Of a DNA stretch of 64,000 nt, positions 1 to 10,883 are shown one piece after another. The DNA lies in NCBI GenBank assembly GCA_002205965.3, contig NADL03000612.1, positions 434,001 through 498,000 on the forward strand. Reading direction: 5' to 3'. This DNA comes from Kappaphycus alvarezii. Taxonomy: Eukaryota > Rhodophyta > Florideophyceae > Gigartinales > Solieriaceae. The translations under genes and the position numbers were made by a program. How positions within the stretch are numbered: the first letter of the stretch is position 1; every line of letters starts with the position of its first letter. The notes beneath the pieces are model-generated. The model was not told the origin of the DNA and did not search any database. It was given only the letters and a program-made list of their open reading frames with translations.

Positions 1-2100
1 GTCACGGATAAAGCTGAAATAGGCCTGTTTTTAGCCCATTACAGGCACTTTTGAAGATATTTCCCCAGTCCTTGCGCCTTTTCTATTTCGCGAGTTTGTC
101 TTTTCAATCCATCAGGATAATGGAGCTGTTAGAGATGGAAGTTTTTGTTGCGCTTGTGCCTTCAGTTATGTCTTCATTACCGTTTCCAGCTGGAAATTCT
201 ACATCTGCTGCTGAATACAGAGAGCCATCATCAATGTTAGTTTCTATCGTCAATTCGGCGAGTTGAGTATATGGGAGCAATTCTTCAATTAGCTGAGGGG
301 ATAGTATGAAACTGTTCAGAGAAAGGAAATGGAGAGCACCTGAGCTTGAAATGACAGCTGAGTACGAAATGATTAGAAATATTAATTCAGTTAGCATTTT
401 TCTTAGTGATGAACTAAATAACTAACAGTAATAAACATTAAAATATTCCATGAGAGCCCACTTGTTAATATGAGTGCCTTGTTGCAGGGGTATTAAAAAT
501 TTTTGCAAATGACTGCTAAATTCAATAAAACGCAAAAATGAAGCTTTATGGGAGTTACGTATACATAAAGCGATTTGTAAGACCAAGTCTTCTGTTTCGA
601 AGTATAAATTCAAAGTAAAAATACCATATATAGCACACTGCGACCAGAAACTAGAATATTATGCACTTAATTCTGTCTTTCACTTTCGCAAAGTACGAAA
701 ACATTCGTAATAGACAAATTTCGTAACAGTACAGTAAGTGGTACAACTCTGGTATCTCTAAATTGCAAGCTAACAAACAGCTAGAAAATAATATTACTGT
801 GTGATTTTTAGTGTAAAAACATTCCTTCAAGACAAGATTGGATATAAAATCCTAATATTTAGCACTAGAAACGGAAACTAAAGATTAATAGAGGAAAAAT
901 ACGATATCAATACTACAAACGAGAAAATACAAGAGTTGGGAGCAAGACACAATAATAGCACTCCAAAACATTTCATACTAGCTCAAAGAAATTATTATAG
1001 CCACATATATCGCTTAATTGCTCTTACCATGTAAAAAAATCGCCAAAAGTCCCAAGTAACGGCACTTTTAAAAACTTCTAACGAAACCAAATAATCAAAC
1101 AGAACAAAAGTTCATGCAAAAGAGATTATTAAACTAATATGACTAGGAAAAAAGGCACACTAATGATAAGAGAGCACTACATAAGATTTAGAGAAAGATG
1201 ACTTCGTAATGACATAAAAGTAAATTCATCCTCCTGAGCCCAAAGGGTGGAATTAAACCCAAAAACTATCTACTTCACAGCATATTAGACTAATTTATAG
1301 AGTAAATATTGACAGTATCTGCATAAAGTGTCCTTTATTTTACACAAGATGAAATGGTATCATTGCGGGCATTTTACAATCCAAGAATTTTTCAATCTTA
1401 CTGAACTTGCATTATCGAACCACTACGCAGTTTCAAAAATTTACCCTTTTTGATCAGCTACTTTAAAATTTGAGAGAAAATTTCAGTTCTGATCAAGGTA
1501 AATCATTCCAAAGATGAGTTAATAATTTCCTTAAATTAAAATTTCAACGGAACTCGTAGAAAGCATTATATGGTTTATTTAATTACAGCAAATGAAATAG
1601 GATATGAATATTTACGTTTTACTGATTTATGGAGAGGAGAATTAAGCATGAGCTACTGATCTATTGATTATTGTAAGAACGTCAGACACGGATAAGCTGC
1701 ACCAAGAAGCCAGTCAAACTTATAGTAATACATTGCGTATCTGATTAGAAAACCATATAAACACCGTCAGCGCACGATCAACGTCCAAAAGAATAAAAAA
1801 TCATGAGAAAAAGTTTACCTTTGTCATCATAATGGTCTCACAGGTAGTGGGCCATTGATACGCCCTTTTGCTTATCCCAGCATTCCGTATCTACGCAAGT
1901 TGTCGTCCTCAAATTCCGACCGCTCGCTTCGATCACGATCCCTTGAGTCAACAAAAGCTCTAATAGATGCAAAAAAGCACAAGAACTGAATCCTCGATCT
2001 GTGACATGCACAAAAGCCTTGACAAGTTTATCTGTGGGCTGCTCCCATTCCTGCTTTATCAACTACAATATCTTTATACGCACACAGAAAGCGACATTCG
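1..2100. other. AT-rich stretch, no gene recognised
   Basis: The stretch is AT-rich with many stops on both strands. The longest frame (104-397, minus, 97 codons) starts with a hydrophobic, signal-peptide-like run but resembles nothing I know. A minus frame at 1838-2062 is also unrecognised. I see no RNA gene, TE end or array here. Confidence 0.5.
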
Positions 2101-2119
2101 CGGTCTCAATTTATCTAAT

Positions 2120-5100
2120 ATAGTTGAAATCTAAGTCAAAATGCGCCCTAAAAGTCGGAAAACTCTTTCCGCTCACGAGGTGGTCACAAAGCTCGGCCCT
2201 ATCACGCTTGAAGAACGGGAAGCGTACATCCTTGCTCGCTACTTGGAGTAACTCAAGGAACACCAACAGCGAAAGTGACGTATTCTGTCCATGCCGCACA
2301 AGTTAAGATCGGTCTGCGAGTGAAACTCAACATAGTCAATCCTGTATTGACACCTAGCTCAAAAACTTCAAGAGCCGCAGCAGCCGGTACCCACACTGCC
2401 ATTTGGGCCAGAATGACGCATCAACAGGGATCCTGACCTCAGCAACGCTGTCTGAATGGAAAAAAGCAATATTTAGGACTATAAAGGACTATTTAGGGTT
2501 CCCAGGGTCAGCTGCGCGATAACAGGCCAGTCGTAGGAACATAAAATGAAGGATTTCCACCTCATCTTTCACTAAGTCACTGTTTAAAAGCTGCGAGATG
2601 ACTAACGACGCATCTTTGATCTGCATATGCCCGACACCAGGCGTAACGGCGCCTTTTTTTCCAAACAAAGTTGTTCCGGGCTCCTAATTTCGGCATCCGT
2701 CACAATGATGCCTCCGTGGGAGCTTTGCCCAGACATCGCGGGTAAATTCTACCCACGAGGACCGAATAGGGAGGAATACATCTTATCCATCACTGACGTC
2801 AGCACTAGATTTGCTTCCATCATTCCGTTAGATACATGCGCCCAATCCCTGCCCAACTTTCCCCGGAGCCTTTCGTAAATCAGATAGAACTTTTTCAAGC
2901 CTCTGCGCCTACCGGTAACTGACAATGTGAGGGAATACGTATCCAAGGTCGCGAAATACCACCGTTTCCACTTCATTTAGACCGACTAAAATCACACAAC
3001 CCGGAATAAAGTGGCACTTGTAAGTGGGTCAACTAGACAATTGCGAACGCGACACGCGCTGACCTTGCTTTCCCTGGTGTGCGGAAGACTTACTGTGTGT
3101 ATTCCCTTCGCAATGCTGTGGGCAAATACAATCACCTATTTCAATCTCAACTATGCGCATCTCCAGCAGATAGCTTCTTTGGCAGCCCTAAATACTCGAT
3201 TCAATTCATTCAACAATTTCAGACAAGCAGAGTACGTCCCGAGCCTCCCCTGGGGAAGCAATCTTGAGGATCGGGGGGTCCCAGTCAAAATTCCTACAGC
3301 GCTTGGACGGGGGCCAGCTTTCCGTCATAGACAAATGAAACAGAATTTACCTCTACTGAGGGGCCGACTTCCACCCGTAAGAGGCTTGAAATAATCTTAA
3401 AGAGAAAAATAGCTTTGCATTCTGCACCGCGAAACATCTCGATCCGAAAACGGAACCACTTTCTGATGCACTTCCGATCCTTACCAAGCGCAATTGGTTC
3501 GTAGTAACCATCATCCCTACTACGGTAGATCCTTACATAAAACTCTCCCTCAAAACATCCACTGCCAAAAATTACCCAGAATGGCAAAAATTGGCAGCTG
3601 CATGGGGCCTGGAACTCGAAAGACAGGACCAACTCGGAGCTTTTGAAGGACTGCTGCATCCCCCGCCGGGGACCATTTGTCCTATCCACATCAAGTATGC
3701 TTTCAACTACAAATGCTCCGCTAAAGGGACGTTACTCAAGCAGATGGCACGAGCCGCGGTTAGAAGATACCTAATGCAACTTGGCATACACTACGAACTG
3801 AAATACACATCCGCCCCCTTGGAGGACCAGAGTCAATCCGCATGATCAATTCCATCGACTCTGAGAAGTCTCTTATCTTCGAACATCTCGATCTAAAGAA
3901 GGAGCGTGTGACGGAAACGTATCGATTAGAGTCCCCTGTCTACATTTGAGAACATAAACGAAGCGTTGGGAGCTTAGAAAAAGGTGGTTAGTCACCTAAG
4001 ATCTGGCGACTCAACCTCAACTTCTACGGTACGCCATTCGGGCGAAGTACTACATCATGCCTATGCTTCAGTTCCTCAATGACTCCCGTTATTAAAGAAC
4101 GTAAGTAGATGTGTACTGATCAATCGGGCAGAACAGGACTTCGTTCTAGTCGGTATCTGCAGTGACGACTCCGCCAAAGTGACAAACTCCCACATCTTGC
4201 TTAGAAAGTTCATTCAGATCATGAAAGCTAAGTTTAGAGCAAAACTAAAACGAGTATGGTTCCCTTCCAGCTGCATAGGTTGAGAGATAAAACGAGGTAA
4301 GGACAACTATGTCTTCCTCCTCAATGCTTTCTTGCAGCCCGTATCATCAACTAGCTGGCATCTTCAAACGGCAAAATCGACATGTATCCTTCAGCACCCA
4401 CTAGAACCAGGAAAGACATGAATTCACAGAGAGTGGTTTAACTACTGCCAACCGTTCGGCGACTTGCGAGAACTCACCGATACCACCCCGCCCGACCTAT
4501 CCTTCGCGACGGCGAAACTCACAACAGCGAGCCATTCACCAGCCGACCATCATTTTTTTCTTTTCAAGGCAACCCGGCAATATATTCGCGCTCACCAGGA
4601 CCGTGGGTTATCGTACCAAAAATCCCAAGACTCTTGTCCAACTGTGTTGGCTATACTCTTCACTGACCCAGACTGTGCCAATGACAGAACAGATCTAAAA
4701 TAAAGTATAAGTACAGAATTTTATTTAAGAGGTTGTTTAGTCGCTTGGCTCTCTCGAATTCAGCCAATCTTGGCTGGATCTACGGCCGAAGCGGAGTATA
4801 TTTCCATGCACTTAGGATTTTCCCAGAAGTCTTTATTCTTCGCCTAGCCCGGGAGCTAATTTTATACCACGCACTGATTGCAGAGGTCCTACTTTACAAT
4901 CTCCCCAACTCCGAGATGTTCCGCTCCGTCGGCAGAACGAAGCGCAGAAAATTTATAAGCCTACTGTACTACAACATATAAAATATGCTGAAAGGGTAGC
5001 AGATGAGCCTTACTCATTTTATATCTGCTGAAAATATCGCTGAAATATCCACGAAACTGCTTCCACATGGTCGGTTCCAAGAGTTGAAGCACCGTATAGG

Positions 5101-5150
5101 GATTACTCAGCTACGGAAACATCAGGGAGTCTTTTACACTGTCATACACG
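2120..5150 (+). pseudogene. decayed Ty1/copia retrotransposon pol
   Basis: Fragments in all three plus frames follow copia pol order. At about 2,700-2,840 is an integrase-core-like stretch (ELCPDIAGKF, then SITDVSTRFASIIPL, matching the D-x-G-x-F and DDYSR region). At about 2,910 TDNVREYVS resembles the second catalytic block (SDNGGEY). Frames at 3,430-3,845 fit the copia RT fingers (AWGLELERQ, AFNYKCSAKG, LGIHYELKYTSAP), followed by a LDLKKERV-like block near 3,890. At 4,780-4,820 STAEAEYISMHLG matches the RNase H SSAEAEY motif, and FISAENIAEISTKLLP near 5,030 the usual pol end. Dozens of stops and frameshifts show long inactivity. LTRs were not found. The copia call rests on motif order; the gag part upstream of 2,600 is guesswork. 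Confidence 0.6.
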
Positions 5151-6759
5151 CGTTAGCGGCCCCAACTTCAAGCAACTCAATCTTTAAGTAGGACTTTGGG
5201 TTATTGATTAGAAAAAAGTACAAATACGTTCTTCACAGGACCATCCTCCCCAAGAATAAAAGCCCACTAGGTCATCCTCATGGTCCCACAAAAAAGTATT
5301 GTATTCACCCTAGTTAGTCTATATTTTCGCTTTTCTTATCATATATTTGCATTTTAGTCATTAATAATCTGTATTTTTTACGAAATATATATATCTACGA
5401 CATCCGCATAATTCTTAGCTAGTATCAAAGTATGTGTGCCATAGCTAAATCACTAAAACTAATTGACTACGGAGGGGATCGCTTTGAAAATTCAAGCTAA
5501 AATAAAAACGTCAAAACAGAATTTCATGTCAGCAGACTCAAGTTGTCTATGCTTGATAAAAAAAGCCTTTTTTTTATGCTACCGTCCAATGTATCCATTT
5601 GGCATTCTTTACTGTAACTATAACAAACGTAGTACTTATGTTGCTATACTGATAATAATCCTTCTGTAGCGTCACCAATGGGTTATTAGTCTCCCTGGTA
5701 TTTTCATAATACACGCACATGTGTCCCTACATGTGAATTTATACCTACTGAGGATCATAAATCCCAGGTTCAATCGTTTCATCTATAATTCCTTAATATG
5801 ATACCCTCTGCTGAACTCGGACATATTTAAAAGCAATAAGTTCTGCCCCAACCTTGGTTCAGCCCTTGTTGAACCTGAAATAAACAAACCACTTTGTTTG
5901 CGAGATCTTGGAAAATTGTCTGACCAAGCTCACTCTTCAGTCGCTCAGCAAATTATATTTATCACAATAAGTTAGAGTAACAACCAAATTTAATCTTCTA
6001 ACACTGTATTTGATAGTGTTTAATACACGGATAACTCCATCTTTGTTGTATAACTCTCAAATTAATGATATCTCATGGCATAGAATTTCACAGCACTGGA
6101 AACTCCAGTTGTTATTAAACACAGTACCATCTGTTGTACAATTTAAGCGGGGAAATATTTAAAAAATATATTAGATGTAATGTAATTTATGATTAAGTTC
6201 ATACTCAATGTGCGCATGCTATCGCAAAATGAATGAAAAAGTTTTCTAAGGAAGAAAAATGCACTTTTGGGCCGAACTGGAAGTTGAATTTTGTGATGCG
6301 CAAGGGAATGCGATCTTAATGATTGATTCTGAAATATAGTTAACATTGAAGAATGAAAGTCTATTTTGATTTTTTTACACAAGTTTACCCTCCAAAACTA
6401 AGGCCTTGGACTATTAAATACATAATTTCAAGAAATAGAGGTACAGAAAAAGCCATTCAATTGGGTTACATCTCAGCATGGCTTATCCCAAAGTGGTAGC
6501 AATCACTCTTTAGTAAAATTTTCAATTTTCATGGTAGCACACCAGACATCTCGGGTCAATAATCTGATGCACTAGAAAAAGTTGCATCTTGCGATGAAAA
6601 TAGCATGTACCTCCATATTGTTACTAAACAGGCCAAAAATTCAAGAAAATCAAGAAATATCGTGACTGTTGAATAAACGAACGAATTAAAACCAAAAAAT
6701 TTAGAAAATTAATATTACACAAAATATTGTGTAATCCTTAAACAAGCTTTTTATGTTGA
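5151..6759. other. AT-rich spacer, no gene recognised
   Basis: Only short frames (60-80 codons) occur here, with biased AT-rich composition and no recognisable motif. It ends at the CATTG target site of gypsy-A. Confidence 0.5.
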
Positions 6760-6766
6760 CATTGTG

Positions 6767-6850
6767 TAATACAGAAAATGGTCCTCCCCTCATTTAATAC
6801 AGGAAATGGTCCTCCCTTCACGTAATACAGGAAATGGTCCTCCCCTCGTG
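6767..6850 (+). repeat. three tandem 28-bp units at the start of U3
   Basis: Units at 6767-6794, 6795-6822 and 6823-6850 share the core TAATACAGgAAATGGTCCTC; a fourth degenerate unit starts at 6851 (TAATCCAGCA). The same array sits at 14943 in the 3' LTR. Tandem U3 repeats often act as enhancers in retroelements; that role is inferred here. Confidence 0.85.
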
Positions 6851-7222
6851 TAATCCAGCAACCTACAACGATCCCGCCCTAACTTCTCCCATCGTCATTT
6901 CCAAATTTACTTCCGTTATATCTAGATATTTTTATACTGTATTTAACCCTCTGAATCGACCCCGAATCAAGTCCCCTTTCCCTCTTAGCTTACCTCCTCC
7001 TCCAAATTCGCCTTTTTTGAGAAGAAGGGCGCAAATGCACTACTGCAAAATCCCTTGCAGATTTATTTTACCTATTCCTAATCTATAGAACCTGCCCCGG
7101 AAGCCTATTTAAACCCCTTTATTCTAACTTCCAAATGCCCCCGATCATTTTACTCATCACCCCTCTCCCCCCACACACCCAAAACACCCTACATTGCCTC
7201 GCGTTCCCCAACGTCTATCAAA

Positions 7223-7891
7223 ATGAACAACCTTCGCCCCTCTGTCCCTATTTCCAAAAACCGCCCTTCCCGTCCCATCAATGGCCTTCGTCTCGCCGCC
7301 TACGGGCCAACCGATGCCGTCGACTACATCCGGCGGCAAACAAAGAAGCAAATCATCGAGTTCGTTCGCCGCCTCTTCATAGAAGAAGAAGCGAGGGAGG
7401 TAAGTCAGGGAGAGGCTGAGAAGGTCGAGGAGAAGAGCGGGGAGTCCTTCGAGGAATGGTTAGCCCCTGAGCTAGTGTACGAGGCTCAGGGGGAGGAGGA
7501 GGAGGAGGAGGAAGATGAGGAGGAGGATGAGGAGGAGGAGGAGGAGGAAGATGAGGAGGAGGATGAGGAGGAGGAGGAGGAGGAAGATGAGGAGGAGGAT
7601 GAGGAGGAGGAGGATGAGGAGGAGGAGGATGAGGAGGAGGAGGATGAGGAAGATGAGGAGGAGGAAGAGGAGGAAGAGGAGGAAGAAGAGGAGGAGGAGG
7701 ATGAGGGAACAGGGGGAATGGAAAGTGTTGGACTGGTGGGGCCTGGAATGGAGAGTATGGATCAAGTTGTGCCCACGATGGAACCGGATGGAGATATCTT
7801 TAGTAGTCTAGATATCTCCCAGGGGGAAAAAGAGAGCTGTGAGCCATTCGCAGATATTTGTGGGGTCTGCTTGGACAGCATGGATATTTAA
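7223..7891 (+). CDS. acidic-repeat protein encoded wholly inside the 5' LTR
   Basis: This is a 222-codon ORF lying entirely within the LTR, so the genomic RNA would carry it upstream of the primer site and gag. Residues 1-90 are mixed, non-repetitive sequence (MNNLRPSVPISKNRPSRPIN, then a helical stretch with IRRQTKKQIIEFVRRLF). Residues about 91-160 are almost only Glu/Asp, from (GAG/GAT)n DNA. The last 60 residues are again complex (GMESVGLVGPGMESMDQ, ending CGVCLDSMDI). No known domain is recognised. A TATA-like element lies about 115 bp upstream. A consensus splice donor (GAG|GTAAGT, at about 7,399) lies inside the ORF, so this could also be a first exon. The same ORF is kept in the 3' LTR. 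Acidic tails of this kind occur in chaperone-like and chromatin proteins, but no function can be assigned. Confidence 0.6.
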   Translation: MNNLRPSVPISKNRPSRPINGLRLAAYGPTDAVDYIRRQTKKQIIEFVRRLFIEEEAREVSQGEAEKVEEKSGESFEEWLAPELVYEAQGEEEEEEEDEEEDEEEEEEEDEEEDEEEEEEEDEEEDEEEEDEEEEDEEEEDEEDEEEEEEEEEEEEEEEDEGTGGMESVGLVGPGMESMDQVVPTMEPDGDIFSSLDISQGEKESCEPFADICGVCLDSMDI

Positions 7892-8461
7892 GAGGAGTTG
7901 TTTGGATCTGATTTAGAGAATGGGAAATAAGAGGACCAAATTAATTGTTAGTTTCTTAAGTGTCTTTTGCTTAGAGTATATTGTCCACACAAAGTATTTT
8001 TATGCATTTCTTGGTATCTTCTGTAGTTTTGTTCGGACTTTAGGGGTAGCCAAAAGTCTATGTGAGCTGAGTAAACTGCTTCCTCATGGAGAGGTCAAGC
8101 AAGTTGGCAGACAACTTCAAGCCAAGTCCCGAGTAGTAGGAAGTTGAGAGTCAACTTCAGACCCAAGAAAACTTTTTCTTACGCTAGTCGCAGAGCGTCG
8201 GTGGTAGACCCTGCCCCTTTTATACTTGCTTGTAGCTTTCTCAACTCTCTTCTATATACACTCCCTTTTGTTCGTTCAACAATACCACGGTAGCACTTTT
8301 GTCGCTCGCAACAACTCCTTCTCAGGGTAATTGGTTCTGAGGATCTCTTCCCCCGCCGATTTACCCATATCATTTGGTACTCTTGTGGAGGGGGTTGCAC
8401 CCGAGGTATTCGAGTTGAGCAGTAGTAGGGAACACTTCGGGGGGATTTCTTTTCTGTAATC

Positions 8462-9375
8462 ATGGATCTCAACGCTGCTCGTATAACGTTCACAGGACTG
8501 AAGACGTTGAGGAGTTTCTTTACACATATGCCAACGTTGTGATGCGAGAGAAGGGCGATGAAGAGAAGGCCGCAAGTATCTTCGCCTATCTTCATGGTGA
8601 CGCAAAGCACAAATATAAGGCCAAGTTTATCGACGGGTGGTCTCTTAACGGGAATGGGCGTAACTTCGGTGAGGTATGTGAGTGGCTTGTGAAAGAGTAT
8701 GCTAAGGAGGTAGAACCAGATGAGATGATTCGTACCGCCATAGAGGCCCGGCTGAACTTCGACGATTTGTTAAGCTCATTGGTGTACTTGTGTGATCTTT
8801 ATGAAAAGGCTGGGTTCAACGCCCAAGCCAAGTACGGAATGCTGCGTAAGGCGGCTATGGGGGATAAGCGGCTCTCCGATTTCATCCTCATCAAGGGCCC
8901 TCACACTTTTGATGAACTGAAGGGTACCATAGTAGAATTTGTCAAAAATTCGGAGACGTTTCAGTCACTGAGTGAGGTACCGAGGGAAACCCGCCATCGA
9001 TGTCTATCGTACATCCTGAAAAGAATTATCAAAGGCCGGCTACTAGTGCAGCGACATTAGAATCTGTCAGGAGCGATGTCAAAAACTTGGAAGAAAGGTT
9101 GGAAACCCGATTCGATAATCGACTTGACATGATAACCTCGCAGTTGGAAGCCTTACTCTTACCATTAAGAAGAACCAGTCTGGGGCCCCTAAGCCGCAGA
9201 AGTCTGTTCTTATTGTCACAAGCCTGGACACTTTGCAAACAGGTGTCCTGATAATCCACATAGAAACACTCGTTGTGCAAAGTGCGGTCGATATGGGCAT
9301 CATGAAAGTAACTGCTGGTCTAAAGACAACAGAAGAGCAAATTTATCGGAAGCAAGGAGTGAGTCAGGACCAGAG
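8462..9375 (+). pseudogene. gypsy-A gag, frameshifted, with two zinc knuckles
   Basis: The likely start is ATG 8462 (MDLNAARITFTG), after which the frame shifts by one near 8,495 to continue as EDVEEFLYTYANVV, a typical Ty3/gypsy capsid start. The capsid-like part runs in one frame to about 8,985, then shifts again into a coiled-coil-like segment (DVKNLEERLETRF, about 9,080-9,150). Two perfect CCHC zinc knuckles (C-x2-C-x4-H-x4-C) follow at 9205-9315: CSYCHKPGHFANRC and CAKCGRYGHHESNC. They share the frame of the downstream protease, so the nucleocapsid and protease were one polyprotein. At least two frameshifts make this copy unlikely to give full Gag. Confidence 0.8.
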
Positions 9376-10365
9376 GTGAAAATCTTACAAAATAGAAGGG
9401 ATCAAAGGTTGACGGATGCTGGTAACGTATCCATCGCTGGAGAGATTAGTCAAGTCAATGTGACAAAAAGGGATGGGGAAGGGAACATTTTATCGAAGAA
9501 ACCTAGGCTAGAGTATGGAATGCTGGAGCATATCCCAGCACCTGTACCTCATCGAACCAAGAGGTCTGATCAAGTTGTTCCAGGAGTGGGAGTCACTCCG
9601 GCCAAGAAGACGAAAAAGAGTAAGAAAGTTAAGAGTATCTCTAAGGACGTACTAGAGTATGTGAAGAGGTACAATTTGGTGGCTGAGCTTGCATCGGCCC
9701 CAACTGGGATAACGTTTGGTCAACTTTTGAGGGGCGACGCAGAGGATGCGAGAAAAGAACTCAAAAAAATTATCAGGTCTAATAAGTCCGCTAAGGGTAA
9801 GAAACTGTTTCTTCAATCGGCCTCGACAGCACCAAGACGTCTTAAGCTGGTATCAGTCAAAGTATTGGGTATGAAAACTCAAGCTCTCTTCGATTCGGGT
9901 GCTGTTCCAAACCTCATTTCAGAAACTTTGGTGACGGATCTAGGTCTAGACATTACTCCAACGACTCGAAAAGTAACTGTAGCGGATGGAACCGTCTCAA
10001 AATGCATGGGCACTGTTGACAAGGTTTCCGTGTTCTTTGGGGACTCTAAAGTTGATGTAGACTTTCTTGTCATGCCGGATCTCCCTTTCGATACAATCAT
10101 TGGCTGCCCCACCATGGAAAGGCTAGGTACATGCATTGACTTGGGCAACCAAATGGTTTCAGTTAATATTGACGGCAGAACCGTGAAGATGCCCCTGGAT
10201 TTCGACAAAAGCACGCATCCTGAAGATTTAAAAGAAACAGACAGTGAAGATTTCACTTCTAGCTATGACAGCGAAGATTCGGAACCAACTAACACCTTCG
10301 GAAGTGGAAAAGGGTACCCTCGGGGGGTAATGAACATGGCATGGGACGATTATGATTCTGGGTTT
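9376..10365 (+). pseudogene. gypsy-A aspartic protease region, cut by a solo LTR
   Basis: A long open frame (331 codons to 10371) begins with a Lys-rich linker. It then has a retropepsin-type domain: ALFDSGAVPNLIS near residue 175 carries the catalytic DSGA, and FDTIIGCPTMERLG near residue 240 is the conserved ILG-like block. The tail is Asp/Ser/Glu-rich. The stop at 10371 is not native: it comes from the solo LTR inserted at 10366. In gypsy-B the same protein continues without a break at the equivalent place (61,980-62,165). Confidence 0.85.
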
Positions 10366-10878
10366 TGTTGAGGTGTCAGTCGATTGAGCCTTGGTTACTG
10401 ATGGAAGTAACTTCCAACATGCTGAGAGGAGTGGACAGACAAGGCAACAATATGATAATGTTGTACTTACGGTCGACAGGCATGCTGAGATGTGAATCAA
10501 AGACACAACAATGCACTTACAGGTTTACAGATTACTTGGCAGAATTGTTTTCTACGTTTGATTACAGTGACGTGTATTTGCGTTGTTGGATGTAATACAG
10601 CGTGTATTTGCGTTGATGGATGTAATACAGATGTAATACAGTGACGCTTAGAGTATTGTGGATTGGAGTGTCTAAATGCCATTGGTAGTTATACTGTTCC
10701 TTTGATTGTTCTAGATAATTTGTAGTTACGAGGAATTCTAGCTCGGTAGTGTATTTATATCGTTTGACCGTTTGTTCTTCGGTTCCAAGAAAACCTAAAG
10801 CGACATCTTCACAACTTCAATTTGTTCTTCTTCAACTTCAATAACCTTTCCCTTTGCCCTAGTTCGTTTACCTTAACA
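10366..10878. mobile_element. solo LTR nested in gypsy-A
   Basis: Comparison with gypsy-B shows a 513-bp insertion starting TGTTGAGG and ending CCTTAACA (TGTT...AACA ends), flanked by a perfect 5-bp duplication GGTTT (10361-10365 and 10879-10883). It encodes no protein and has the size, ends and duplication of an LTR left after recombination. Inside are two tandem 30-bp units (10571-10600, 10601-10630) and three TGTAATACAG motifs. The parent family is not present in full here; the TGTTG start resembles that of the copia-B LTR. Confidence 0.85.
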
Positions 10879-10883
10879 GGTTT

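Larger units (their letters stand above)
6765..8372 (+). repeat. gypsy-A 5' LTR
   Basis: The LTR starts TGTAATACAG and ends ATATCA. From its 5' end it contains three tandem 28-bp units, AT-rich TATA-like stretches (about 6,920-6,950 and TATTTAAA near 7,108), the acidic-protein ORF (7223-7891), and a further AT/GC-mixed 480 bp. The 3' boundary was set where the two LTR copies diverge (after 8372 and 16597). A TGGTACTC sequence at 8375, two bases beyond the LTR, is the candidate tRNA primer-binding site; the tRNA was not identified. Confidence 0.92.

Noticed and set aside
104..397. 97-codon minus ORF with signal-peptide-like start
   Set aside because: No similarity recognised, AT-rich context, no partner exon; chance frame cannot be excluded.
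7472..7765. Leucine/isoleucine-rich minus-strand ORF (also 15646-15990) resembling a membrane protein
   Set aside because: It is the antisense of the GAG/GAT tract; the hydrophobicity is an artefact of CTC/ATC repeats.
7515..7811. Arg/Lys-rich plus-strand ORF in the LTR (also 15791-16036)
   Set aside because: A shifted frame of the same GAG/GAT tract, without unique flanking sequence of its own.
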